Below, piece after piece: positions 1-6,005 of a stretch of DNA of 6,754 nt. The DNA is from Candidatus Cloacimonadota bacterium (GTDB taxonomy: Bacteria > Cloacimonadota > Cloacimonadia > Cloacimonadales > JAIOQZ01). How positions within the stretch are numbered: position 1 is the stretch's first letter; each line of letters begins with the position of its first letter. Made by a program: the position numbers and the translations under genes. Where the stretch lies: positions 1 to 6,754 of the forward strand of contig JAIOTM010000238.1 in NCBI GenBank assembly GCA_021106755.1. The letters run 5' to 3'. Below the pieces are notes generated by a model. The model was not told the origin of the DNA. It worked only from the letters and a program-made list of their open reading frames with translations, and did no database searches.

Positions 1-773
1 TTCAAGTTTATTGTAAAAATTGGTTTGAAGTAAGAATCATGTTGTCTCAGATTAAAACTTATTTCAAGAATGGGATTACTATCAATTTTGGAGATACGAT
101 ATTTGATGTCGGAGCCAATATAGGACTTTTTAGTCTTTCTATTATGCATAAATGTAATATGGATCTGAAAATTTATGCTTTCGAGCCAGTTTTAGACATA
201 TACCGAATATTAGAAGAAAATGCTAACTACCATAATTACAAAAATTTTAATATTTTCCAATTTGGGCTTTCAAACCATAATCATGATTGTCGTTTTGAGT
301 TTAGGCATCATGCTACATTTTTATCTACCTCAACTAATGATGAGTCTGATAAAGAAAAGATTGAGTTTAGGGATATAATGTACAATAATCTTGTGAAAAC
401 TCACGCCTTATTGAAGTACTTACCTGCTATAATTGCTAAGAAGCTACTAGGAACAATATTCGGATTCGGGTACTCCCAAAAACACGTAACTTGTAAAATG
501 ATAACACTTTCAGACTTCATAAAAGCACATTCAATTCAAGTTATTAATTTATTGAAAATTGATGTAGAGAAAGATGAATTTAACGTATTAAAGGGGATAT
601 CCTGCGAAGACTGGAGACGTATAAATCAAATTGTAATTGAAGTTCATGACATTCAAGATAGGCTTACTCAAATTTTAAAACTGCTTGAGCTTCATAATTT
701 TCAAAAAATAACAATCGAGCAATCGCCTTTGTTCGCAGATACTAATCTATTCCAAGTATATGCAGTTAGATAA
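1..773 (+). CDS. FkbM-family SAM-dependent methyltransferase, 5' end outside the window
   Basis: This is probably an O-methyltransferase acting on a sugar or polyketide/peptide product with S-adenosylmethionine (family knowledge; substrate unknown). Counting from the ATG at 39 (244 residues), the SAM-binding motif I is DVGANIG at 23-29. The acidic motif II is FEP at 48-50. The family block LLKIDVEKDE lies at 171-180, and IEVHD at 200-204 is followed by an EQ..L...TNL tail. This tail and the internal insert of about 45 residues (about 107-150) resemble FkbM enzymes found beside PKS/NRPS genes. The frame is open from base 3 with no stop before the ATG at 39, and that ATG has only a weak Shine-Dalgarno-like GAAGTAAG. 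The upstream residues (NWFEVRI) fit the family's usual helix before motif I. I therefore infer that the true start lies to the left and that this is the C-terminal part of a standalone enzyme or larger protein. It ends 10 bases before the next gene, so it is likely in the same operon. It is AT-rich compared with argF and later genes. Confidence 0.85.
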   Translation, partial: QVYCKNWFEVRIMLSQIKTYFKNGITINFGDTIFDVGANIGLFSLSIMHKCNMDLKIYAFEPVLDIYRILEENANYHNYKNFNIFQFGLSNHNHDCRFEFRHHATFLSTSTNDESDKEKIEFRDIMYNNLVKTHALLKYLPAIIAKKLLGTIFGFGYSQKHVTCKMITLSDFIKAHSIQVINLLKIDVEKDEFNVLKGISCEDWRRINQIVIEVHDIQDRLTQILKLLELHNFQKITIEQSPLFADTNLFQVYAVR

Positions 774-774
774 C

Positions 775-780
775 GGAGGA
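775..780 (+). promoter_or_regulatory. Shine-Dalgarno site for the membrane protein gene
   Basis: GGAGGA lies directly after the methyltransferase stop codon and 3 bases before the ATG at 784. It decides in favour of that ATG over the in-frame ATG at 760, which lies inside the methyltransferase gene. Confidence 0.75.
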
Positions 781-783
781 AAT

Positions 784-1329
784 ATGGAAAACAATGCGTA
801 TTTGGATATTATGATGAGGGAATATGAGAATTTGAGTCAGTTTATCAGAACGCTAATGCAGTCAACAGATGTATTGATTGTTATATCTTTGACCATTCTC
901 TTTACTGGCTTTGGAGTTGCTATAACTGAAAACAATATTTTAGTGTTTCTAATACCATTTGGTATATTCGCATCTTTTTTTTATGGAATGTATATTTACA
1001 CAACAATACTTTCACTTGGTGGGTACAAAAAACATTTGGAAGAGCAAATCAACTCTCTTTTTCCGAACAGAGTTCTTAAATGGGAGTATATAGCTAGAAA
1101 ACATGTTCATTTTTCTAAATCAGCAATAATGATAATTATTCTTGGTTTTAGTTTTTTAGTATTATCAATATGCAAAGCAGTTACGTTACTACCGGATATC
1201 TTTTTAAGCAAAGTACTTTATGTGTCAGCATTGACAATATGCACAGTTTACCTTCTGCTATCATTAAGACATTTGTCGAGAGTGTTCATTGTATCTTATT
1301 ATGAAGCCAAAAATCATTACAAGAAGTAG
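784..1329 (+). CDS. Unrecognised four-helix membrane protein
   Basis: I do not recognise a named family. The 181-residue protein starts with a charged N-terminal helix (about 5-25, containing REYENL). Two hydrophobic segments follow at about 29-48 and 52-76, then a charged loop (about 78-112) with a KWEY motif at 99-102. Two more hydrophobic segments lie at about 113-136 and 143-162, and the tail is basic (YEAKNHYKK). There is no signal peptide and no Cys/His metal pattern. The layout, an acidic EY..L helix followed by 2+2 membrane helices with a W-E motif between them, is shared with small uncharacterised membrane proteins I have seen in many bacteria, but this is only a loose resemblance. 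The ATG at 784 is chosen because of the GGAGGA just upstream. The gene sits 10 bases after the methyltransferase and 9 bases before the glycosyltransferase, so it probably works with one of them, for example as a membrane partner. That role is inference. It ends in TAG. Confidence 0.75.
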   Translation: MENNAYLDIMMREYENLSQFIRTLMQSTDVLIVISLTILFTGFGVAITENNILVFLIPFGIFASFFYGMYIYTTILSLGGYKKHLEEQINSLFPNRVLKWEYIARKHVHFSKSAIMIIILGFSFLVLSICKAVTLLPDIFLSKVLYVSALTICTVYLLLSLRHLSRVFIVSYYEAKNHYKK

Positions 1330-1338
1330 GTTGCAATA

Positions 1339-2508
1339 GTGTATATGGACATATTGTTGATCATTATTACGTTGGGTACTGCATACAATTTCTTTAGAAC
1401 TTGCTATATTATGATCTTTACACCAATCTTACATGATACGACAATCCATAATGATAATGTGTCCTCAGTATCAATTTTACTTCCTGTAAGAAATGAAGCT
1501 AAGCGAGTTTTAGGTGACTGTTTAACATCATTACTTAATCAAGATTATCCAAACTATGAATTAGTCATTGTTAATGACAGGTCAACAGATAATTCAAATG
1601 AAATATTGCAATTTCATCTACATCGACAGAGTTGCAAGAAAACTATCTTAATTGATGGTTCTCCTTTGCAGAACAATTGGATTGGCAAAACCTTTGCTCT
1701 TCAGCAAGCCAAAGTATCATCAACAGGAGAATGGCTCTTAATGGTTGATGCCGATGTCATTTTCAAGCCTAATGCAGTATCTCTGGCCATGGACTTTGCT
1801 GAAAAGTATAATCTTGATGCACTGAGTCTTTTACCTCGAGTAAAGATGATATCTGTATATGAAATGTTCATTATACCTATTATTTCTTGGCTTTCGCTTT
1901 TACGTGTTAGTCCAACACAAGCAAATAGAACAAGTTCAAGGAAGTGTTTTGGATATGGTAACTTCATATTATGTAAAAGACATGCACACAATGCTATTGG
2001 GGGATTTGAATCCTACAAAAGCCATATTTTGGATGACTGTATTATAATGGAGAAGCTGAAATTAGCCGAATACAACGTAATGGTGTGTGATGGGGCGAAT
2101 TTGATGAGATCAAGGATGTATGATAGCCTACCAGAAATTATAAATGGATTCACCAAAAACTCTTTTGCTGCTCTAAACAATAATGTGGTTAATAGTTTTG
2201 TAGCCGTCCTACTTATAGTGCTTTTAGCCATTTTGCCCTGTATTTTTCTGGCAAAGACTATAACAAGAATGCTCTTGGGGTACCCTATTAATTCACTCTG
2301 GGATATTGTTCCCTTTATTTTCTTGGCATTATCTGTGTTGGTAATTGGCAACAGGATGAAAACCAACATTTATTTCTATCTACTTTTTTTAATAGGTTTC
2401 ATAGTCTCTATTTACATCATTGTTAATTCAACGTTTCAAAACAAAATTTCAAAATTCGTTCGATGGAAAGATCGCAAGATCAATTCAATCATTGCCAACA
2501 AACAATAA
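1339..2508 (+). CDS. Membrane-anchored family 2 glycosyltransferase (HpnB/CrtQ-like)
   Basis: Transfers a sugar from a nucleotide-sugar donor, probably to a lipid or membrane-linked acceptor at the cytoplasmic face (family knowledge; donor and acceptor not readable). The 389 residues show an N-terminal membrane helix (about 4-26), then a GT-A fold. SVSILLPVRNEA at 44-54 is the first strand, and VNDRSTD at 78-84 is the nucleotide-binding Asp region. GKTFAL at 116-121 follows, then the VDADV motif at 136-140 with metal-binding Asp137/Asp139. DDC at 232-234 is the likely catalytic acid region, and RSRMY...GFTKN at 257-274 precedes the membrane part. Three helices follow at about 284-306, 321-339 and 343-364, then WKDR at 376-379. 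The order GK..AL, DAD, DDC, R.R.Y and C-terminal helices matches hopanoid-associated HpnB and carotenoid CrtQ-type enzymes more than cellulose-synthase types. The start is GTG at 1339, with AGTAGG about 8 bases upstream; ATG at 1345 is the alternative. It is the last gene of the AT-rich operon. Confidence 0.85.
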   Translation: MYMDILLIIITLGTAYNFFRTCYIMIFTPILHDTTIHNDNVSSVSILLPVRNEAKRVLGDCLTSLLNQDYPNYELVIVNDRSTDNSNEILQFHLHRQSCKKTILIDGSPLQNNWIGKTFALQQAKVSSTGEWLLMVDADVIFKPNAVSLAMDFAEKYNLDALSLLPRVKMISVYEMFIIPIISWLSLLRVSPTQANRTSSRKCFGYGNFILCKRHAHNAIGGFESYKSHILDDCIIMEKLKLAEYNVMVCDGANLMRSRMYDSLPEIINGFTKNSFAALNNNVVNSFVAVLLIVLLAILPCIFLAKTITRMLLGYPINSLWDIVPFIFLALSVLVIGNRMKTNIYFYLLFLIGFIVSIYIIVNSTFQNKISKFVRWKDRKINSIIANKQ

Positions 2509-2525
2509 TTAAGCAATATCCGTTT

Positions 2526-2556
2526 TTTTGAGGAGCGGTAACACTCATTTTAATTT
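2526..2556 (+). promoter_or_regulatory. Possible sigma-70-type promoter for argF
   Basis: TTGAGG at 2528-2533 and TAATTT at 2551-2556 are separated by 17 bases; an overlapping TTTAAT at 2549-2554 matches the -10 consensus in 5 of 6 positions. It lies in the AT-rich gap before argF, where a promoter is expected from the change in gene content. The match is modest and AT-rich DNA gives many such matches by chance. I saw no clear arginine-repressor (ARG box) palindrome in this spacer. Confidence 0.3.
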
Positions 2557-2621
2557 CTCAATTTCAAATTTTTCTTGCCCCTTTTTCGCTATTTGAGAAT
2601 TTGCCATCAATTATACGAGAT

Positions 2622-2626
2622 GGAGG
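2622..2626 (+). promoter_or_regulatory. Shine-Dalgarno site for argF
   Basis: GGAGG sits 5 bases before the ATG at 2632. It rules out the longer in-frame start at 2575 and the ATG at 2620, whose own first codons overlap this site. Confidence 0.8.
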
Positions 2627-2631
2627 AAACC

Positions 2632-3630
2632 ATGGCATTCAATCTGAGAAACAGGAACTTTTTAACCCTTTTGGACTACACCCCTGAGGAAATCAGATTT
2701 TTACTGAAACTCTCCGCTGACCTCAAAGAAGCGAAGTACATCGGCACCGAACAGCAACAACTGAAAGGGAAAAACATAGCCCTGATTTTCGAGAAATCTT
2801 CCACCCGCACGAGATGCGCGTTTGAAGTAGCCGCCTACGATCAGGGTGCTCATGTAACTTACCTCGGACCATCCGGCTCTCAAATCGGCAATAAAGAGAC
2901 CATGAAAGACACTGCCCGTGTTCTTGGCGGAATGTACGATGGTATAGAATATCGGGGATTTGGTCAGGCAATCGTAAACGAATTAGGCGAATTTGCCGGA
3001 GTACCGGTCTGGAACGGCCTGACTACCGAGTTTCATCCCACTCAGGTTCTCGCCGATTTTCTTACAATTATGGAAAACTTCGACAAACCACTCAGCAAAA
3101 TCACTTTTCTCTACACAGGTGATGGTCGCAACAATGTTGCCAACTCACTTATGGTAGGCGCGGTTAAAATGGGTATGGATTTCCGTCTGGCAACTCCAGC
3201 TTCTCTGCAACCCGACTCTGAGTTATTAGAAAATTGTAAAACCATTGCCAAAGAAACCGGTGCCAGCATCACAATTGGCAATGACGCGAAAGAACTTGCT
3301 GAAGGCACGGATGTTATCTACACAGATGTATGGGTTTCGATGGGCGAACCAGCAGAAGTCTGGGAAGAACGTATTAAGCTATTGCAACCTTATCAGGTTA
3401 ACAAAGCACTTATGGATGCAACCGGCAAGCGGGACACAATCTTCCTGCACTGCCTTCCCTCTTTCCACAACACAGATACTAAAGTTGGAAAAGACATTTT
3501 CGAGAAATTCGGTATCTCCGAGATGGAAGCAACTGACGAAGTCTTCGAAAGCGCAAACTCAAAGGTTTTCACCGAAGCCGAAAACCGGATGCACACAATT
3601 AAAGCCGTGATGGTAGCAACTCTCGGATAG
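2632..3630 (+). CDS. argF: Ornithine carbamoyltransferase
   Basis: Catalyses carbamoyl phosphate + L-ornithine to L-citrulline + phosphate in the cytoplasm, in arginine synthesis; the same fold serves catabolic ArcB of the arginine deiminase pathway. The 332 residues match the usual length of about 333. The carbamoyl-phosphate loop STRT is at 57-60. HPTQ (135-138) is followed by LADFLT, and DGRNN lies at 164-168. The ornithine-binding DVWVSMGE is at 232-239 (SMG at 236-238). The catalytic HCLP is at 273-276, and the C-terminal [11 protein letters not shown] block is nearly identical to the enterobacterial enzyme. SMG plus HCLP separates it from aspartate, putrescine and N-acetylornithine carbamoyltransferases. 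The start at 2632 has a strong GGAGG, and the N-terminus ([10 protein letters not shown]) is typical. It is a single-gene unit ended by two consecutive TAG codons and an intrinsic terminator. No other arg or arc gene is visible, so anabolic versus catabolic use cannot be decided here. Confidence 0.97.
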   Translation: MAFNLRNRNFLTLLDYTPEEIRFLLKLSADLKEAKYIGTEQQQLKGKNIALIFEKSSTRTRCAFEVAAYDQGAHVTYLGPSGSQIGNKETMKDTARVLGGMYDGIEYRGFGQAIVNELGEFAGVPVWNGLTTEFHPTQVLADFLTIMENFDKPLSKITFLYTGDGRNNVANSLMVGAVKMGMDFRLATPASLQPDSELLENCKTIAKETGASITIGNDAKELAEGTDVIYTDVWVSMGEPAEVWEERIKLLQPYQVNKALMDATGKRDTIFLHCLPSFHNTDTKVGKDIFEKFGISEMEATDEVFESANSKVFTEAENRMHTIKAVMVATLG

Positions 3631-3654
3631 TAGAAAATTTTCAATAACATACAC

Positions 3655-3682
3655 GCCCCGGGTTAACATCCGGGGCTTTTTT
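3655..3682 (+). terminator. Rho-independent terminator after argF
   Basis: A perfect 7-bp GC-rich stem, GCCCCGG (3655-3661) with CCGGGGC (3670-3676), encloses an 8-base loop and is followed directly by six T (3677-3682). It begins about 25 bases after the argF stop and should end the argF transcript, separating it from the downstream operon. Confidence 0.92.
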
Positions 3683-3936
3683 AACCTATTTACCCACAAT
3701 CTGGGTTCAAGCCGGAGATTACGTTGGGTTCGTTCTTCCAGGAGATTGACAGAGTCGTAAGGTCGAAGAACTCGAAACAGAGACATCTCCCGCGAAACAT
3801 AGGAGTTACTCTACTCGAAGCACTTACCAAAACTATTACTCTGACTGAAAGTATAGAGTGATTTTCAACTTGACTATCAAATATTTGTTTACAAATGATT
3901 TTATCCCCCAAAACGTGGATATCATTGCGAGGTACT
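3683..3936. other. Gene-free gap with weak inverted repeats
   Basis: I see no credible gene in this stretch of about 250 bases. GGAGATT occurs twice (from 3714 and from 3741), and either copy could pair with ATCTCC at 3785-3790. Inside the second pairing, GAGT (3752-3755) can pair with ACTC (3770-3773). A separate 8-bp hairpin, ATTACTCT (3835-3842) with AGAGTGAT (3855-3862, one G-T pair), has a 12-base loop and runs into TTTT. These could be a regulatory leader, a protein-binding site or a weak second terminator, or mean nothing. They match no riboswitch I know; in particular I do not see a SAH or SAM riboswitch. Confidence 0.4.
3870..3899 (+). promoter_or_regulatory. Weak promoter candidate for the amidohydrolase-truA operon
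   Basis: TTGACT at 3870-3875 (5 of 6 to the -35 consensus) is followed after 18 bases by AATGAT at 3894-3899 (4 of 6 to the -10). A start near 3906 would leave a leader of about 30 bases before the ATG at 3937, which agrees with that start rather than the ATG at 3895. Spacing and -10 quality are only fair. Confidence 0.3.
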
Positions 3937-5241
3937 ATGCGAGAAGTGGATATCCTGTTAAAGAATTGTGATATAATCACAGTAAATACAAGCGGAGAAG
4001 TAATCAGGAAAGGTTGCCTTGCCGTTGATAACGGCACTATTGTTGCCATTGGCGATGAAGAAACGGCGGCTCAATTTTCCGGCAAAACAAATATTAAAAA
4101 TCGTATAGTCTGTCCCGGATTCGTCAACGCCCATACCCATATAGCTATGGCTTATTTCAAAGGTCTCGCGGACGATATTGATTTGCACACCTGGCTGAAC
4201 AGGTACATCTGGCCTGCAGAATCCCATTGGCTTAGTGACGAATTCGTCTATAATTCCTCGCTTCACGGAATAGCTGAATTACTGCTCAATGGCGTTACCA
4301 CCTTCAATGATATGTACTTTCACTCCCGTAGTACTGCCAGAGCCGCTCAAAAAGCTGGCATCCGGGCTGTATTGGGCGAAGGGGTTGTCGATTTCCCCTT
4401 GAAACTTCATCCTAATTCCACCAGTATGATTGACTATGCTGTAGCGGCTTCAAAGGAGTATGCCCCCAGAATCCAGTTTGCTATCGCCCCCCACGCTGTT
4501 TATACATGCGGTGCCACCTCCTGGGAAGTAGCTTTTCAGGCTGCCCGTGATAACGGTCTGCAATTGCATTATCATCTCGCGGAAACTAAGAAAGAGGTAG
4601 AAGACGCGCGAGAAGCTCTTGGCACTACTCCGGTACGATATTTATATAAAAACGGATGGCTTGGTAAGAATGTTACAGCCGCGCATTGTGTCTGGTTAGA
4701 AGATGAAGAGATAGAAATGCTGGCGGAATCCGGCACTTCGGTTGCTATTAACACTAAGAGTAATTTGAAATTAGCTTCGGGGTTCGCGCCAGTAGTTAAA
4801 CTACTGAAAGCCGGAGTTAACGTCTGTATTGGCACCGATAGCGTGGCAAGTAACAACAATCTGAGTATTCTGGAAGAACTTTCCATTACCAGTAGGTTGC
4901 ATAAAACGCTTAATAACGACCCCACCTGTCTTCCGGCAGACCAGATGTTGCGTCTGGCTACCATTAACGGAGCAAAAGCTCTTGGGCTAGAGAAACAGAC
5001 AGGATCGTTAGAAGTTGGTAAAGCCGCTGATTTGGTTCTGTTTTCGAGCGATTCTATCGAAGCTCAACCAATTTACAGTCCGGTTTCCCACTTAGTTTAT
5101 ACGCTGAACAGCAGTAACATCACCGATGTTTTTATCGAAGGTGAAGCAGTATTGAAAAACAGGAAACTGGTGAACTTAGACACATGCGAAATCCTTGAGA
5201 AAGCAGTCCGGTATTCCGCCCTCATCAAAGGAAAGAAGTAA
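3937..5241 (+). CDS. mtaD: Amidohydrolase, 5-methylthioadenosine/S-adenosylhomocysteine deaminase type
   Basis: Likely deaminates S-adenosylhomocysteine, 5'-methylthioadenosine or a related adenosine derivative to the inosyl form in the cytoplasm, feeding the recycling of SAM by-products. The 434 residues fit the family. The N-terminal beta domain leads to the metal site NAHTH (His66, His68). DMYFH follows at 125-129, then PH at 185-186. HYHLAET supplies metal ligand His213 and proton shuttle Glu216. AAHC supplies His250, and GTDS supplies Asp301. SNLKLASG at 275-282 and the ADLVL end domain are also typical. The pattern matches the Thermotoga MTA/SAH deaminase rather than cytosine or guanine deaminases, though substrates in this family vary. 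One oddity is that the usual HNP before K-SNLKLASG reads INT (271-273). The start at 3937 has GAGGT at 3929-3933, only 3 bases away; the longer start at 3895 adds residues that do not look like the family. truA overlaps its stop by one base. Confidence 0.85.
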   Translation: MREVDILLKNCDIITVNTSGEVIRKGCLAVDNGTIVAIGDEETAAQFSGKTNIKNRIVCPGFVNAHTHIAMAYFKGLADDIDLHTWLNRYIWPAESHWLSDEFVYNSSLHGIAELLLNGVTTFNDMYFHSRSTARAAQKAGIRAVLGEGVVDFPLKLHPNSTSMIDYAVAASKEYAPRIQFAIAPHAVYTCGATSWEVAFQAARDNGLQLHYHLAETKKEVEDAREALGTTPVRYLYKNGWLGKNVTAAHCVWLEDEEIEMLAESGTSVAINTKSNLKLASGFAPVVKLLKAGVNVCIGTDSVASNNNLSILEELSITSRLHKTLNNDPTCLPADQMLRLATINGAKALGLEKQTGSLEVGKAADLVLFSSDSIEAQPIYSPVSHLVYTLNSSNITDVFIEGEAVLKNRKLVNLDTCEILEKAVRYSALIKGKK

Positions 5242-6005
5242 TGCGGATTGCCGCCTGTCTCGCTTACGATGGAACTGCTTTCGCCGGCTGGCAGATTCAG
5301 AACAACGAACGAACAGTACAGCAGACAATTGAGAACGCGTTAGAAAAAATATGCAAACAACCTGTACCTGTTACCGCTTCTGGCAGAACAGATTCCGGCG
5401 TCCATGCGTTAAGGCAATACATGCACCTTGATTTCACGCTACAAATGACACAGGAACAAATCCACAAAGCACTGCAAAGTAAGCTACCGGACGACATTCG
5501 CATTATTGAAGTCTGGCAGCCTGCCCCCGATTTTCATGCACGGTTTGATGCAATCAGCCGGACATACCACTTCTATATCGCCAATCAGCGAACTCCTTTC
5601 AATCGCCACTACCGAAGCGTCTTTACCCGCAAAACTATTCATCCTGAGCGTATTCAGTCTTTGCTGCACAATTTTACCGGTGAGCACGATTTCTCAGCTT
5701 TTTGTCGTCCCAACCCCGACCTGAAGCACTATCGCTGTAACGTTTCTAATCTCACCTTTGAAGAAATAGAAGATGGATATCGCTTGATAATAACAGCCAA
5801 CAGATTTTTACACAACATGGTACGCCGAATTGTCGGTTGCCTTGTGGAAATCACTCATAAAAATCTAAATGAAGCACTTATTCCAGAACTACTTTTATCG
5901 AAGAGTCACCGACAAAAACTAACTCCGACTGCTCCTCCCCAGGGCTTGTTTCTATATGATGTTGAATATCCCCAAAATAAATCAGGAAGAGATACTAATG
6001 CGTAA
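5241..6005 (+). CDS. truA: tRNA pseudouridine(38-40) synthase
   Basis: Isomerises uridine to pseudouridine at positions 38-40 in the anticodon arm of many tRNAs. The 254 residues match the usual length of about 245-270. The N-terminal YDGTAFAGWQ (9-18) is the family opening. The catalytic Asp51 lies in GRTDSGVHA (48-56), and FHARFDA (98-104) and RTYHFYI (107-113, with the conserved Tyr109) follow. The C-terminal FLHNMVRRIVG and APPQGLFLYDVEYP blocks are typical. A small variation is GVHALRQ, where most enzymes have GVHALGQ. The start codon overlaps the deaminase stop (TAATG), which indicates translational coupling, and a GGAAAG lies just upstream. The last eight bases overlap the peptidase gene. 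Its place in this operon seems to be shared housekeeping expression rather than a common pathway. Confidence 0.96.
   Translation: MRIAACLAYDGTAFAGWQIQNNERTVQQTIENALEKICKQPVPVTASGRTDSGVHALRQYMHLDFTLQMTQEQIHKALQSKLPDDIRIIEVWQPAPDFHARFDAISRTYHFYIANQRTPFNRHYRSVFTRKTIHPERIQSLLHNFTGEHDFSAFCRPNPDLKHYRCNVSNLTFEEIEDGYRLIITANRFLHNMVRRIVGCLVEITHKNLNEALIPELLLSKSHRQKLTPTAPPQGLFLYDVEYPQNKSGRDTNA
5984..5989 (+). promoter_or_regulatory. Shine-Dalgarno site for the peptidase lipoprotein gene
   Basis: AGGAAG within the end of truA stands 8 bases before the ATG at 5998. It selects that ATG, which places a standard lipoprotein signal at the N-terminus, over the in-frame ATGs at 5956 and 5959. Confidence 0.7.

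Noticed and set aside
760..783. Longer start for the membrane protein gene at ATG 760
   Set aside because: It lies inside the end of the methyltransferase gene with no ribosome site, whereas GGAGGA precedes the in-frame ATG at 784.
1701..2369. Open frames on the - strand opposite the glycosyltransferase (1701-1991, 2013-2369)
   Set aside because: They lie fully inside a well-supported + strand gene, have no family features, and contain low-complexity shadow sequence.
2491..2529. Terminator after the glycosyltransferase (ATTGC/GCAAT followed by a T run)
   Set aside because: The stem is only 5 bp with a 17-base loop, and the T run starts several bases away; too weak to call.
2575..2631. Longer start for argF at ATG 2575
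   Set aside because: The added residues do not resemble the family; GGAGG and the family-typical N-terminus place the start at 2632.
3698..3720. Possible tRNA fragment (GGTTCAAGCC resembles a T-arm)
   Set aside because: The flanking bases do not form the 5-bp T stem, and no acceptor or anticodon arm can be drawn.
3917..3945. Fragment of a dispersed repeat of the CATTGCGAGG type seen in some genomes
   Set aside because: Only about ten bases match a remembered motif and no second copy occurs in the window; it more likely just contains the deaminase ribosome site.
3690..4049. A 119-codon - strand open frame spanning the gap and the deaminase start
   Set aside because: No recognisable family, no good ribosome site, and half of it is antisense to a clear gene.
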